A stretch of 64,000 nucleotides of DNA, taken from positions 70,045 through 134,044 of the forward strand of contig JAFWRO010000063.1 in NCBI GenBank assembly GCA_017519885.1, in the 5' to 3' direction. This document shows, piece by piece, positions 41,876 through 50,632 of the stretch. The translations under genes were made by a program, and so were the position numbers. The notes under the pieces are model-generated. The model did not search any database. It was given only the letters and a program-made list of their open reading frames with translations, and was not told where the DNA came from. Position 1 is the first letter of the stretch, and each line of letters begins with the position of its first letter. The stretch is from Liminaster sp017519885. Lineage in GTDB: Bacteria > Bacteroidota > Bacteroidia > Bacteroidales > UBA3663.

Positions 41876-43321
41876 ATGGTCAGTTTTCTAGTAGCATTAG
41901 CCGCGTTGATTGTCGGCTATCTCACTTATGGCCGCTTTGTCAGCCGAGTGTTTCATCCTGAAGAGGATCGCGAAACGCCTGCCTACACCAAGGAGGACGG
42001 CGTCGACTATGTACCCATGCCCACTTGGAAGGTCTACATGGTCCAGTTCCTCAACATTGCAGGTCTGGGTCCCATCTTTGGTGCCATTATGGGTGCCAAG
42101 TTCGGTACGGCATCCTACCTGTGGATTGTGTTCGGCTGTATCTTTGCCGGTGCAGTTCACGACTATCTGACCTCGATGGTGAGCATCCGCATGAATGGTG
42201 CTTCGCTCTCCGAGATCATTGGTGCCTATCTGGGCGAATTTGCGCGCAAGGTGATGTGCGTCTTCATCTGTGTGCTGCTCATTCTTCTTGCTGCCACGTT
42301 CGTCAGCGGTCCTGCCGAGCTGCTCAGTGCCATAACATCGGGTTGGGGCCTCAATGCCTACGGTTGGATTGTCATCATCTTCCTCTACTATGTCATTGCC
42401 ACCCTTTGCCCGGTCGATAAGATCATCGGCAACATCTATCCCGTTTTTGCCTTCTGTCTCATCTTTATGGCTGTCGGCATCGGCGCTTATCTTGTGGTGG
42501 CCAATCCCGGTCTTCCCGAACTCTGGGACGGTTCGTTGGTCAACAAGGAATGGCAGTCGGCGCCCGTCTTCCCGATGATGTTCATCACCATCGCCTGTGG
42601 AGCAATCTCGGGCTTCCATGGCACCCAGTCGCCACTCATGGCACGCTGTTTGAAGAACGAGCGTATGGGCCGTCGTTGCTTCTATGGTGCTATGATCACC
42701 GAAGGCATCGTAGCCCTCGTATGGGCTGCTGCTGCCACGTGTTTCTATCAGGACAATGGTGTAGTCAATCCTGAGACCGGTAAGGCATTCAGCGGCGCTT
42801 ATATCGCCAATTTTGTCAGCAACAATTGGCTGGGCGTTGCAGGTGGTATCCTGGCTGTGCTGGGCATTGCTGTGGCTCCTATCACTTCGGGCGACACAGC
42901 TTTGCGTAGTGCCCGTCTGGTGGTTGCCGACTTCATCAACTTCGAGCAGAAGAGCATCTGGCGTCGTCTGGTCATTGCAGTCCCCATCTTCATCCTCACG
43001 GCTATCGCACTCGTCTGGAGCCTCAGTGATGCCGATGGTTTCAACATCCTTTGGCGCTATTTCTCCTGGACCAACCAGACCCTCTCAGTCTTCACGCTTT
43101 GGGCTTTGTCGGTCTATATGCTTCGTGCAAGGAAGCTATGGATTATCGCCTATCTGCCTGCCATCTTCATGACCTGTGTCTGCACCACCTACATCCTCGT
43201 GGCTCCCGAAGGCTTCCAGCTCAACTATGCCTTCAGTCTCACCGTGGGTATTGTGGCATCCATAGTTTGTGCAGTGGCCTTCCTCATGTATCGTAGCTCT
43301 TTCTTGAAGAAGAACGCATAA
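41876..43321 (+). CDS. cstA: CstA-family transporter, copy 2
   Basis: A 481-aa membrane protein, nearly colinear with copy 1: the opening VSFLVALAALIVGYLTYGRF matches ISFLLALAALIIGYLVYGRF, and the core LNIAGLGPIFGAIMGAKFG is identical. The lineage differs in the C-terminal 30 residues and in loops. It probably transports a related compound. Its stop codon overlaps the recG ATG by one base (TAATG), so the three genes cstA-cstA-recG look like one transcript. Confidence 0.93.
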   Translation: MVSFLVALAALIVGYLTYGRFVSRVFHPEEDRETPAYTKEDGVDYVPMPTWKVYMVQFLNIAGLGPIFGAIMGAKFGTASYLWIVFGCIFAGAVHDYLTSMVSIRMNGASLSEIIGAYLGEFARKVMCVFICVLLILLAATFVSGPAELLSAITSGWGLNAYGWIVIIFLYYVIATLCPVDKIIGNIYPVFAFCLIFMAVGIGAYLVVANPGLPELWDGSLVNKEWQSAPVFPMMFITIACGAISGFHGTQSPLMARCLKNERMGRRCFYGAMITEGIVALVWAAAATCFYQDNGVVNPETGKAFSGAYIANFVSNNWLGVAGGILAVLGIAVAPITSGDTALRSARLVVADFINFEQKSIWRRLVIAVPIFILTAIALVWSLSDADGFNILWRYFSWTNQTLSVFTLWALSVYMLRARKLWIIAYLPAIFMTCVCTTYILVAPEGFQLNYAFSLTVGIVASIVCAVAFLMYRSSFLKKNA

Positions 43322-45450
43322 TGGCATTAAGCGACCTTCAGTATATACCCGGCGTAGGCCCCAAAAAGGCCGAGCTCCTCGAAAAGGAATGCAACCTGCA
43401 TTCCATCGAGGAACTGCTGGGGTATTACCCTTATCGCTATGTCGATAAGTCGAAGGTCTACCGTATCTGCGATGTCCCTGCCATGAATCCCAGTCCGGGC
43501 AGTGGCATTACATTGCCGTTCATCCTGCTCAGGGGTCACTTTACGCTCTTTACCGAAGAGGGCATAGGCTTGAAGGGTCCGCAGCACCATTTGAAGGCGC
43601 TTTTCACCGATGGTACGGGTGTCATCGAATGCATTTGGTTCAATGGCATCAAGTACATTCAGTCGAGCGTGCAGAAGGGTAGGGAATACCTGATTTTCGG
43701 CCAGCCAAAGGAGTTCAACGGCACCTACAGCATCTCCCATCCCGAAATCGAGACGGTTAAGCCTGACGACGATCCAGAGGCAAATGCGGGTCTCTATGGT
43801 ATGTACAATACCTCGGAGAAGATGAAGCGCTATGGCGTCAATTCCAAGACCATTCAGCGCATCATCCTCAACTATCTTCAGAAGAATCCCGCTCCCTTCC
43901 CCGAAACCCTGCCTTCCTACATCGTCGAGCAGCAGAAGCTGATGCCCTACAACCAGGCCATCCGCCAGATCCATTTCCCGGCCAATGCCGACAATCTTCG
44001 ACGCGCCCAGTACCGTCTCAAGTTCGAGGAACTGTTCTATCTGCAGCTCTACCTGGTGCGATCGTTCAAGATGCGTCATCAGGTCAATGGCGGTTTCCAT
44101 TTCTCCAGGATTGGCGATTACTTCAACAACTTCTACAATCTCATCCCCTTCGAACTCACTAATGCCCAGAAGCGTGTGCTTCGCGAGATTCGTGCCGATG
44201 TGGGTTCTGGCAAGCAGATGAACCGTCTGCTCCAGGGTGATGTGGGTTCGGGCAAGACGATGGTTGCCACCTTGACGATGCTTATGGCGCTCGACAATGG
44301 CTTCCAGGCCTGTCTGATGGCTCCTACCGAGATTCTGGCTACCCAGCACTACGACAGTCTCCGTCCTCAGTTGGAGCACGTCGGCATCAAGGTGGCACTG
44401 CTCACAGGCAGCACCACGCAGAAGAATCGTCGTCTCATCCACGAACAGCTCGAAAACGGTCAGCTCAACATCCTCATCGGCACCCATGCCTTGATCGAAC
44501 CCGATGTGAAGTTCCAGAATCTGGGCATGGTGGTCATCGACGAACAGCATCGTTTTGGTGTCGAACAGCGTTCCAGGCTTTGGACCAAGAATCATCGTCC
44601 GCCCCATGTCCTGGTAATGACGGCTACGCCCATTCCTCGCACGTTGGCAATGACTGTCTATGGAGATCTCGATGTCAGTGTCATCGACGAATTGCCTCCT
44701 GGTCGTAAACCCATTGCCACCATCCATCGATGGGATTCGCAACGCATGGGACTGACACGTGCCATCCGTGGCGAATTGGCCAAGGGCCATCAGGCCTACA
44801 TCGTCTATCCGTTAGTCGAAGAGAACGAGAAGCTCAAGTACAAGGCGGTCGAGCAGGGATTTCTCGATGCGCAGCGGTCATTCGGCCCCGAGTATCGTGT
44901 GGCGATGGTCCACGGACGTATGCGTTCGAAGGACAAGGATGCTGCTATGCAGCGTTTTGTGCAGAACGAGGCTCAGGTGTTGGTGGCCACTACAGTCATC
45001 GAGGTGGGTGTAAATGTGCCCAATGCCTCAGTTATGGTTATCGAGAATGCCGAGCGTTTTGGTCTCAGTCAGTTGCATCAGCTGCGTGGTCGTGTCGGTC
45101 GTGGTGCCGAACAGTCTTATTGCATCCTCGTCACGTCCGACAAGTTGTCGAGCGACACCCGTCAGCGCATCGACGTGATGTGCCGCACCACCGACGGTTT
45201 TGAGATTGCCGAAGCCGACCTCCGTCTCCGTGGCCCTGGCGATCTGGAGGGTACGCAGCAGTCAGGCCTCGCTTTCGACCTCAAGATTGCTTCGCTAGCC
45301 AAGGATGGTATGATACTCGAGACGGCACGCAATTGGGCCAGGCAGATTGTCGAAGCCGACCCGATGCTCGAGTCCCAACCCAATGGTATTTTGCGTCGTA
45401 GAATGCAGACATTGTTCGCTGGAAAGGTTGACTGGTCTATGATTTCATAG
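43321..45450 (+). CDS. recG: ATP-dependent DNA helicase RecG
   Basis: A 709-aa helicase. The wedge/OB domain begins SDLQYIPGVGPKKAELL and holds the GxGPKKA helix-hairpin motif. The Walker A is LLQGDVGSGKTMVA (about residues 302-315), and the DExH box reads VVIDEQHRFGVEQR (about 403-416). Motif III is MTATPIPRTL (about 436-445) and motif VI QLRGRVGRG (about 588-596). RecG remodels stalled forks and Holliday junctions. It ends inside the hairpin at 45430-45457. Confidence 0.97.
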   Translation: MALSDLQYIPGVGPKKAELLEKECNLHSIEELLGYYPYRYVDKSKVYRICDVPAMNPSPGSGITLPFILLRGHFTLFTEEGIGLKGPQHHLKALFTDGTGVIECIWFNGIKYIQSSVQKGREYLIFGQPKEFNGTYSISHPEIETVKPDDDPEANAGLYGMYNTSEKMKRYGVNSKTIQRIILNYLQKNPAPFPETLPSYIVEQQKLMPYNQAIRQIHFPANADNLRRAQYRLKFEELFYLQLYLVRSFKMRHQVNGGFHFSRIGDYFNNFYNLIPFELTNAQKRVLREIRADVGSGKQMNRLLQGDVGSGKTMVATLTMLMALDNGFQACLMAPTEILATQHYDSLRPQLEHVGIKVALLTGSTTQKNRRLIHEQLENGQLNILIGTHALIEPDVKFQNLGMVVIDEQHRFGVEQRSRLWTKNHRPPHVLVMTATPIPRTLAMTVYGDLDVSVIDELPPGRKPIATIHRWDSQRMGLTRAIRGELAKGHQAYIVYPLVEENEKLKYKAVEQGFLDAQRSFGPEYRVAMVHGRMRSKDKDAAMQRFVQNEAQVLVATTVIEVGVNVPNASVMVIENAERFGLSQLHQLRGRVGRGAEQSYCILVTSDKLSSDTRQRIDVMCRTTDGFEIAEADLRLRGPGDLEGTQQSGLAFDLKIASLAKDGMILETARNWARQIVEADPMLESQPNGILRRRMQTLFAGKVDWSMIS

Positions 45451-45466
45451 ATCAGTCGTCTTTTTT
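45430..45466 (+). terminator. Intrinsic terminator overlapping the recG stop
   Basis: GACTGGTCTAT (45430-45440) pairs with ATAGATCAGTC (45447-45457, one G-U), followed by GTCTTTTTT. The TAG stop codon (45448-45450) is inside the right arm. Confidence 0.85.
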
Positions 45467-45498
45467 ATGTTAAAATTGTAATAAATTAAGTTAAATTC

Positions 45499-45529
45499 TT
45501 GCATTTGTTTCTTTTTTTCTATACCTTTG
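45499..45529 (+). promoter_or_regulatory. Promoter of the cysteine desulfidase-like gene
   Basis: TTG (45499-45501), 20-bp spacer, TACCTTTG (45522-45529), matching TTG-N20-TAnnTTTG. The ATG is 60 bp downstream. Confidence 0.7.
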
Positions 45530-45589
45530 CGTCATAAAATCCTTAATTATCCTTGATATCATTTCAGCGACTTTATTTTTGTCTATATC

Positions 45590-46894
45590 ATGCTATCACG
45601 TACCGACATTCAAAACATTCTGAAGCTTCTGCATAAGGAAGTGTTACCAGCCATCGGTGGCAACGAGACGAGGATGGTGGCTTTCGCATGCGCTAAGGCG
45701 CGTGAGGTCTTGGGCCAGGAACCCGAAATGGTGAAAGCCAAATTGAGTAGTCATATCATCAAGTTCGCCATGGGAGTGGGTGTCCCCAACGCTTGTGGAA
45801 TGGTAGGTATACCTGCCGCCATTGCCCTTGGTTCGTTGGCTGGCAAGCCTGAATTGGGTCTGGAATTGTTGAAGGACGTCACTCCCGACGATTGTGCACG
45901 TGCCAGGCAGTTTGTGGCCGACAAGCGGTGGTCGGTGGTTACTGCACGCAATACGTTCGAAGTCGTTTATGCCGAAGTGAAAGCCATTGCCGGCGACCAT
46001 CAGGTCAAGGTCATCATCGCAAAGGATTATGCCAACATTGTCTTCATCAAGCGCGACAACGAGGTGCTGTTCGACGAACGTTGCTCCTTGGCTACCGAAC
46101 ACGACCGCAAGCACGAGTCCAATCTGACCATCGCCAAGATCTACGAGTTCGCCACCAAGTGTTCGCTCGATTCCCTCGAGTTCCTGTTGAAGGGTGCCCA
46201 GATGAACAAGAAGGTCGCCGAGATGGCCTATTTACCCGATGCCAACTACGGTCTCAACCTCGGCAAGATGCTCAAGGGTGAGTTCGAGTCTCGCATGGTG
46301 GGACAGAATGCCATGCCCCGTGTCGTCAGCTATACGTGTGCAGCATGCGACGTCCGGATGAGTGGCGTGTCTGTGCCCATTTCCACCAACTCTGGTTCAG
46401 GCAATCAGGGCATTACCGTCTCGCTTCCTATTCTTATTTTTGCCGAGGAGACGCTCTGTACCGAGGCGAAGACCATCCGTGCCCTGGCCATTGGCAACCT
46501 GGTGAATATCTATATCCGTCAGTTGTTGGGCAAGCTGTCGGCCCATTGCAGTTGTGTGCTGGCCGCCACCGGCGCAGCTTGCGGCATCACTTACCTGATG
46601 GGTGGTAGCTACGATCAGATTACATATGCAGTCAAGAACCAGCTGGCAGGTGCTACTGGAATGATCTGCGATGGCTGTAAGCCTTCCTGCGTGCTCAAGC
46701 TTTCTTCGGCAGTAAGTTCCGCTTTCCAAAGTGCAATGATGGCTATGGAGAATATTCATGTCGCATCGACCGATGGTATTATCGAGGACGATGTCGACAA
46801 GTGTATCGACAATCTGGCAAGCATCGGCCGTGACGCAATGCTTGAGGTTGACAATGTGGTTTTGAATATAATGACCGACAAACATTTCTTCTAA
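45590..46894 (+). CDS. UPF0597 / L-cysteine desulfidase-like protein
   Basis: A 434-aa protein of the UPF0597 (YhaM/CyuA) family, related to the alpha subunit of iron-sulfur serine dehydratase. Several cysteines for a [4Fe-4S] cluster are present: SAHCSCVLAATGAACG (about 318-333) and GMICDGCKPSC (about 360-370). The glycine-rich SVPISTNSGSGNQGI (about 263-277) is also typical. The E. coli and Methanocaldococcus members break down L-cysteine to pyruvate, ammonia and sulfide. The next gene, a Crp/Fnr regulator, starts immediately after the stop (TAAATG) and may control this operon. Confidence 0.9.
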   Translation: MLSRTDIQNILKLLHKEVLPAIGGNETRMVAFACAKAREVLGQEPEMVKAKLSSHIIKFAMGVGVPNACGMVGIPAAIALGSLAGKPELGLELLKDVTPDDCARARQFVADKRWSVVTARNTFEVVYAEVKAIAGDHQVKVIIAKDYANIVFIKRDNEVLFDERCSLATEHDRKHESNLTIAKIYEFATKCSLDSLEFLLKGAQMNKKVAEMAYLPDANYGLNLGKMLKGEFESRMVGQNAMPRVVSYTCAACDVRMSGVSVPISTNSGSGNQGITVSLPILIFAEETLCTEAKTIRALAIGNLVNIYIRQLLGKLSAHCSCVLAATGAACGITYLMGGSYDQITYAVKNQLAGATGMICDGCKPSCVLKLSSAVSSAFQSAMMAMENIHVASTDGIIEDDVDKCIDNLASIGRDAMLEVDNVVLNIMTDKHFF

Positions 46895-47593
46895 ATGGCT
46901 TCTATGTATGACCTGCTGATGCAGCTGCCAATGTTCCAGGGCATCAGCATCGATCAGATGACTCATATCCTTGAGGTCATTCCCTTCGATTTTCGCACCT
47001 ATAAGGTAGGGGAAGTCATCCTTAGAGGCGGCGATTCTTGCCCGGGCACCATCTTCCTTCTTTCGGGCAGGGTGTGCGTTGAAACGCCTGTCTTCAATCA
47101 GCGCGTTCGCATCACGCAGATCTTCGATACCCCTTACACGTTTTCTATCCATCATCTCTTCGGTGCCGAAACGCGCGTGCATAGCACCATGACCGCTTGC
47201 TCCGAAAAGACAGGCATTATGCTACTCAAGAAGAAGGATTTCCTCCGTATCCTTCAGGAGAATGATGTCGCCCTCGTCAACACGCTCAATATGCTTTGCA
47301 CCCGCGCGCAGAAGCAGCACAAGGCCATCGACTTTTCGGGAGAATCAGATCCCATTTTGAAGCTCGCTTCATGGATGCTGGCGTTCACCGAGCGTGCAGC
47401 CAAGGAGGTGGTCATCGAGGCAAAGGAATCCGACTGGTGCGATATGATGCAGCTCGACAAACCTTCCTTCTGGCGTTGTGTCGCTTCTATGGAGGGTCAG
47501 CATATTCTCGAAACCGAAAACGGAAGGTTGAAATTGTTAGATAGATATGGCTTAAAAAGCCTCGTTAGCAACAAAACGGCTCAAAAACTGTAA
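46895..47593 (+). CDS. Crp/Fnr family transcription regulator
   Basis: A 232-aa protein. The N-terminal cyclic-nucleotide-binding domain is at about residues 10-130, with VILRGGDSCPGTIFLLSGRV and a C-terminal helix-turn-helix domain at about 155-225, with DWCDMMQLDKPSFWRCVASMEG. It lacks the four N-terminal cysteines of Fnr, so it is not an oxygen sensor of that type. In Bacteroidetes this group often sits next to the catabolic gene it controls; the zero-distance neighbour here is the cysteine desulfidase-like gene. The effector is unknown. Confidence 0.87.
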   Translation: MASMYDLLMQLPMFQGISIDQMTHILEVIPFDFRTYKVGEVILRGGDSCPGTIFLLSGRVCVETPVFNQRVRITQIFDTPYTFSIHHLFGAETRVHSTMTACSEKTGIMLLKKKDFLRILQENDVALVNTLNMLCTRAQKQHKAIDFSGESDPILKLASWMLAFTERAAKEVVIEAKESDWCDMMQLDKPSFWRCVASMEGQHILETENGRLKLLDRYGLKSLVSNKTAQKL

Positions 47594-47605
47594 ATTTTGG
47601 GCCGA

Positions 47606-47639
47606 TTTTTGTTTCTATTCAAAATTTTCAATATATTTG
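47606..47639 (+). promoter_or_regulatory. Promoter of lysS
   Basis: TTTTTG (47606-47611), 20-bp spacer, TATATTTG (47632-47639), followed by a 54-nt leader. Confidence 0.8.
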
Positions 47640-47693
47640 CACCAATATATGTGAATCTTTTGGAAGTGAAATTTTTTTAGAAAATATCTTACA

Positions 47694-49490
47694 GTGGTAA
47701 ATTTAGAATTAAGCGAGCAGGAGATTATCCGTCGCAGTTCGCTCGAAGAGTTGCGCAAGTTAGGTATCGAACCCTATCCGGCTGCCGAGTACGTGGTTAC
47801 CGGCTATTCCGACGAGATACGTGAGAATTTTGTCGATCTGCCCAAGATGATGAACGACGAGGGCGTCGAAGTGCCAACCCCAGCCAATGCCGACAATTCG
47901 CGTTGTGTTTCGGTGGCTGGTCGTATTATGAGTCGTCGCATTATGGGCAAGGCTGCCTTTATGGAGCTTCAGGACTCCAAGGGCCGCATCCAGGTCTATG
48001 TCAGCCGCGATGCACTGTGCCCCGACCCTGAAAATACAGTGATGTACAACACCGTCTTCAAGCGTTTGCTCGATATCGGTGACTTTGTTGGTGTCGAGGG
48101 TTACGTTTTCCGCACCCAGACAGGCGAAATCTCCGTACATTGCCAGCATCTTACTGTGCTCAGCAAGAGCATTCGTCCCCTGCCTATCGTCAAGTATAAG
48201 GATGGTGTGGCCTACGATGGCTTCAACGACCCCGAGCTGCGCTATCGTCAGCGCTACCTCGACCTGATTGTCAACGAAGGTGTGAAGAATGTGTTCCAGA
48301 AGCGTGCTACCGTCATCCGTACTATGCGTCAGGTGTTCGATGAGGCTGGTTACACCGAAGTTGAGACACCAATCCTCCAGCAGATTGCTGGTGGTGCCAG
48401 CGCTCGTCCGTTCATCACCCATCATAATGCGCTCGATATCGACCTTTATCTGCGCATAGCCACCGAGCTTTACCTCAAGCGTCTCATCGTGGGTGGTTTC
48501 GAAGGTGTGTATGAGATCGGTCGTAACTTCCGAAACGAGGGAATGGACCGCAGCCACAACCCCGAGTTCACCTGTATGGAGCTGTACGTCAGCTACAAGG
48601 ATTACAACTGGATGATGACGTTCACCGAGAACCTTCTCGAACGCATCTGTCTTGCTGTCAACGGCACCACTGAGGTGAAGATTGGTGACAATTTGGTTAG
48701 CTTCAAGGCTCCCTATCGCCGTCTGCCCATCCTCGAAGCCATTCGCGAGAAGACCGGCTACGACCTCTCTGTTATGTCCGAGGACGAGATGCGAGAAATC
48801 GCTAAGAAACTGGGCGTCGAGGATACCGACACCATGGGCAAGGGCAAGCTCATCGACGAGATCTTTGGCGAGACTTGCGAAGGCTCGTTCATCCAGCCTA
48901 CGTTCATCACCGACTATCCGGTCGAGATGTCACCGCTCACCAAGATGCATCGTTCGAAGCCTGGTCTCACCGAGCGTTTCGAGCTGATGGTCAACGGCAA
49001 GGAGCTGGCCAACGCCTATTCCGAGCTCAACGATCCCATCGATCAGTATAATCGTTTCGTCGATCAGATGAAGCTTGCGGCCAAGGGCGATGACGAAGCC
49101 ATGGTCATCGACCACGATTTCGTGCGTGCCCTCGAATATGGTATGCCTCCCACATCGGGCATCGGCATCGGCATCGATCGCCTTTGTATCCTGATGACGG
49201 GTCAGCCCACCATCCAGGAAGTACTCCTTTTCCCTACCATGAAGCCCGAAAAGGTCGAGCGCAGGGATCCCGTCGAGAAGTTCCTTGCCCTCGGTGTTCC
49301 TTCCGAGGATTGGGTGGCTGTGCTCTGGAAGGCCGGCTATCTCACCACCGAAAGCCTCGCTGACGAAAAGCCTGGCAAGGTCCTCCAGCAAATGATCGAT
49401 ATCAAGAAGAAGTATAAGGCGCTCATCGGCGAACTTCAGAACCCTTCGCAGGCCGACGTCCAGGCATGGATTGAGGCTGCGGCTAAATGA
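47694..49490 (+). CDS. lysS: Lysyl-tRNA synthetase (class II)
   Basis: A 598-aa enzyme, longer than E. coli LysS (about 505) by a C-terminal extension. The OB-fold anticodon domain covers about residues 70-180. Class II motif 1 lies near FDEAGYTEVETPILQ (about 220-234), motif 2 in YEIGRNFRNEGMDRSHNPEFT (first 20 from about 272), and motif 3 in GIGIGIDRL (about 490-498). It charges tRNA-Lys. The start codon is GTG at 47694 (MVNLELSEQEII); no ATG is available before the conserved region. gpsA follows 7 bp downstream. Confidence 0.96.
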   Translation: MVNLELSEQEIIRRSSLEELRKLGIEPYPAAEYVVTGYSDEIRENFVDLPKMMNDEGVEVPTPANADNSRCVSVAGRIMSRRIMGKAAFMELQDSKGRIQVYVSRDALCPDPENTVMYNTVFKRLLDIGDFVGVEGYVFRTQTGEISVHCQHLTVLSKSIRPLPIVKYKDGVAYDGFNDPELRYRQRYLDLIVNEGVKNVFQKRATVIRTMRQVFDEAGYTEVETPILQQIAGGASARPFITHHNALDIDLYLRIATELYLKRLIVGGFEGVYEIGRNFRNEGMDRSHNPEFTCMELYVSYKDYNWMMTFTENLLERICLAVNGTTEVKIGDNLVSFKAPYRRLPILEAIREKTGYDLSVMSEDEMREIAKKLGVEDTDTMGKGKLIDEIFGETCEGSFIQPTFITDYPVEMSPLTKMHRSKPGLTERFELMVNGKELANAYSELNDPIDQYNRFVDQMKLAAKGDDEAMVIDHDFVRALEYGMPPTSGIGIGIDRLCILMTGQPTIQEVLLFPTMKPEKVERRDPVEKFLALGVPSEDWVAVLWKAGYLTTESLADEKPGKVLQQMIDIKKKYKALIGELQNPSQADVQAWIEAAAK

Positions 49491-49497
49491 TTTGCTT

Positions 49498-50502
49498 ATG
49501 AATATCCCCGGTATTGTAGCCATCCTCGGCAGTGGCTCCTGGAGTACAGCTATCGCTAAGATTGTCCAGGATAATGATGCCGACATCTGGTGGTATATGC
49601 GCAACCCGCAGAAGATCACCGAATTCAAGCAGCTGGGTCACAATCCCACCTACCTTTCGAGTGTGCGTTTCAATCTGGATCGTATCCATTTCACCGACGA
49701 TATCAACGAAGCCATCCGCAACTCCGACATGGTCATCTTCGGTATGCCGTCGCCCTATCTGCGTCAGCATGTCGAGAAGATCACCGAGTCGTTCACCGAC
49801 AAGATGGTCATCTCTATCATCAAGGGTATCGTCCAGGACCTCAACATCCCCATCAGTCAGTACCTGACCGAACGCTTCTCGCTCAAGCCCGAGCAGTTTG
49901 CCACCCTTTCAGGACCCTCTCATGCCGAGGAGGTAGCTTGGGAGCGACTCACCTATCTCACCGTGGGTTGCTCCAACACCGAGATAGGGCAGGAGATTGC
50001 CGATTTCTTCCAGAACCACTACGTGCATACCACCGTCAGCGAGGACGTCATTGGCGTGCAGTTCGCGGGCGTCTTGAAGAATATCTATGCCATCGCTTCG
50101 GGCATTTGTTCGGGTCTCAAATATGGCGACAACTTCCAGGCTGTCCTTGTGGCCAATGCCATGCGCGAGATGAAGCGTTTCATCAACGGCATCGATCCTG
50201 AGCGTGAGCCCACACGCCACATCTCCGAATCGGTCTACACTGGCGACCTCTTGGTCACCGCCTACAGCCGTTTCTCCCGCAATCATATGTTCGGAGCTAT
50301 GATAGGCAATGGATATAGCGTCAAGAGCGCTCAGCTCGAGATGGAGATGGTGGCCGAAGGCTACTACGGCACCAAGTGCATCAAGGAGATCAACCAGAAG
50401 TACGGCATCCAGATTCCCATCGTCGACTGCGTCTACAACATCCTCTACAAGCGTATGTCCCCCTTCGTCGAGTTCAAGCTCCTCAGCGACATGCTGAGAT
50501 AG
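49498..50502 (+). CDS. gpsA: Glycerol-3-phosphate dehydrogenase [NAD(P)+]
   Basis: A 334-aa enzyme. The nucleotide motif near the N-terminus is VAILGSGSWSTAIAKI, a GxGxxx variant of the usual GxGxWGTAL. Further conserved parts are FGMPSPYLRQH (about 81-91), SIIKGI (about 105-110), LSGPSHAEEVA (about 137-147), the catalytic lysine in GVLKNIYAIASG (about 190-201) and GDLLVTAYSRFSRNH. It makes sn-glycerol 3-phosphate for phospholipids. The start at 49498 gives the motif at the normal distance; an earlier ATG lies inside lysS. Confidence 0.95.
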   Translation: MNIPGIVAILGSGSWSTAIAKIVQDNDADIWWYMRNPQKITEFKQLGHNPTYLSSVRFNLDRIHFTDDINEAIRNSDMVIFGMPSPYLRQHVEKITESFTDKMVISIIKGIVQDLNIPISQYLTERFSLKPEQFATLSGPSHAEEVAWERLTYLTVGCSNTEIGQEIADFFQNHYVHTTVSEDVIGVQFAGVLKNIYAIASGICSGLKYGDNFQAVLVANAMREMKRFINGIDPEREPTRHISESVYTGDLLVTAYSRFSRNHMFGAMIGNGYSVKSAQLEMEMVAEGYYGTKCIKEINQKYGIQIPIVDCVYNILYKRMSPFVEFKLLSDMLR

Positions 50503-50535
50503 CCTCCCTCGCCCCTCTGGTCGCTCTCTTTGTCC

Positions 50536-50564
50536 CGTATGGCGCGATGCCATCGCGCCATACG
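50536..50564 (+). repeat. Strong GC-rich hairpin between gpsA and pgi
   Basis: CGTATGGCGCGA (50536-50547) pairs perfectly with TCGCGCCATACG (50553-50564) over a 5-nt loop. No T-run follows, and the region lies 69 bp before pgi. It may be a weak terminator or an mRNA-stabilising element. The rest of the 130-bp gap holds no gene. Confidence 0.7.
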
Positions 50565-50632
50565 CGTCCCCGTCGTGGCCTCTATGGCCACCCCACTCGA
50601 TAACCCCTTATAACCAACAAATAATATCTATT

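Noticed and set aside
43327..44790. 487-codon minus-strand frame inside recG
   Set aside because: It is the reverse of a high-GC third-position coding region. recG motifs are fully conserved on the plus strand.
50503..50632. Riboswitch before pgi
   Set aside because: Only a simple hairpin is seen; no known riboswitch core can be recognised.
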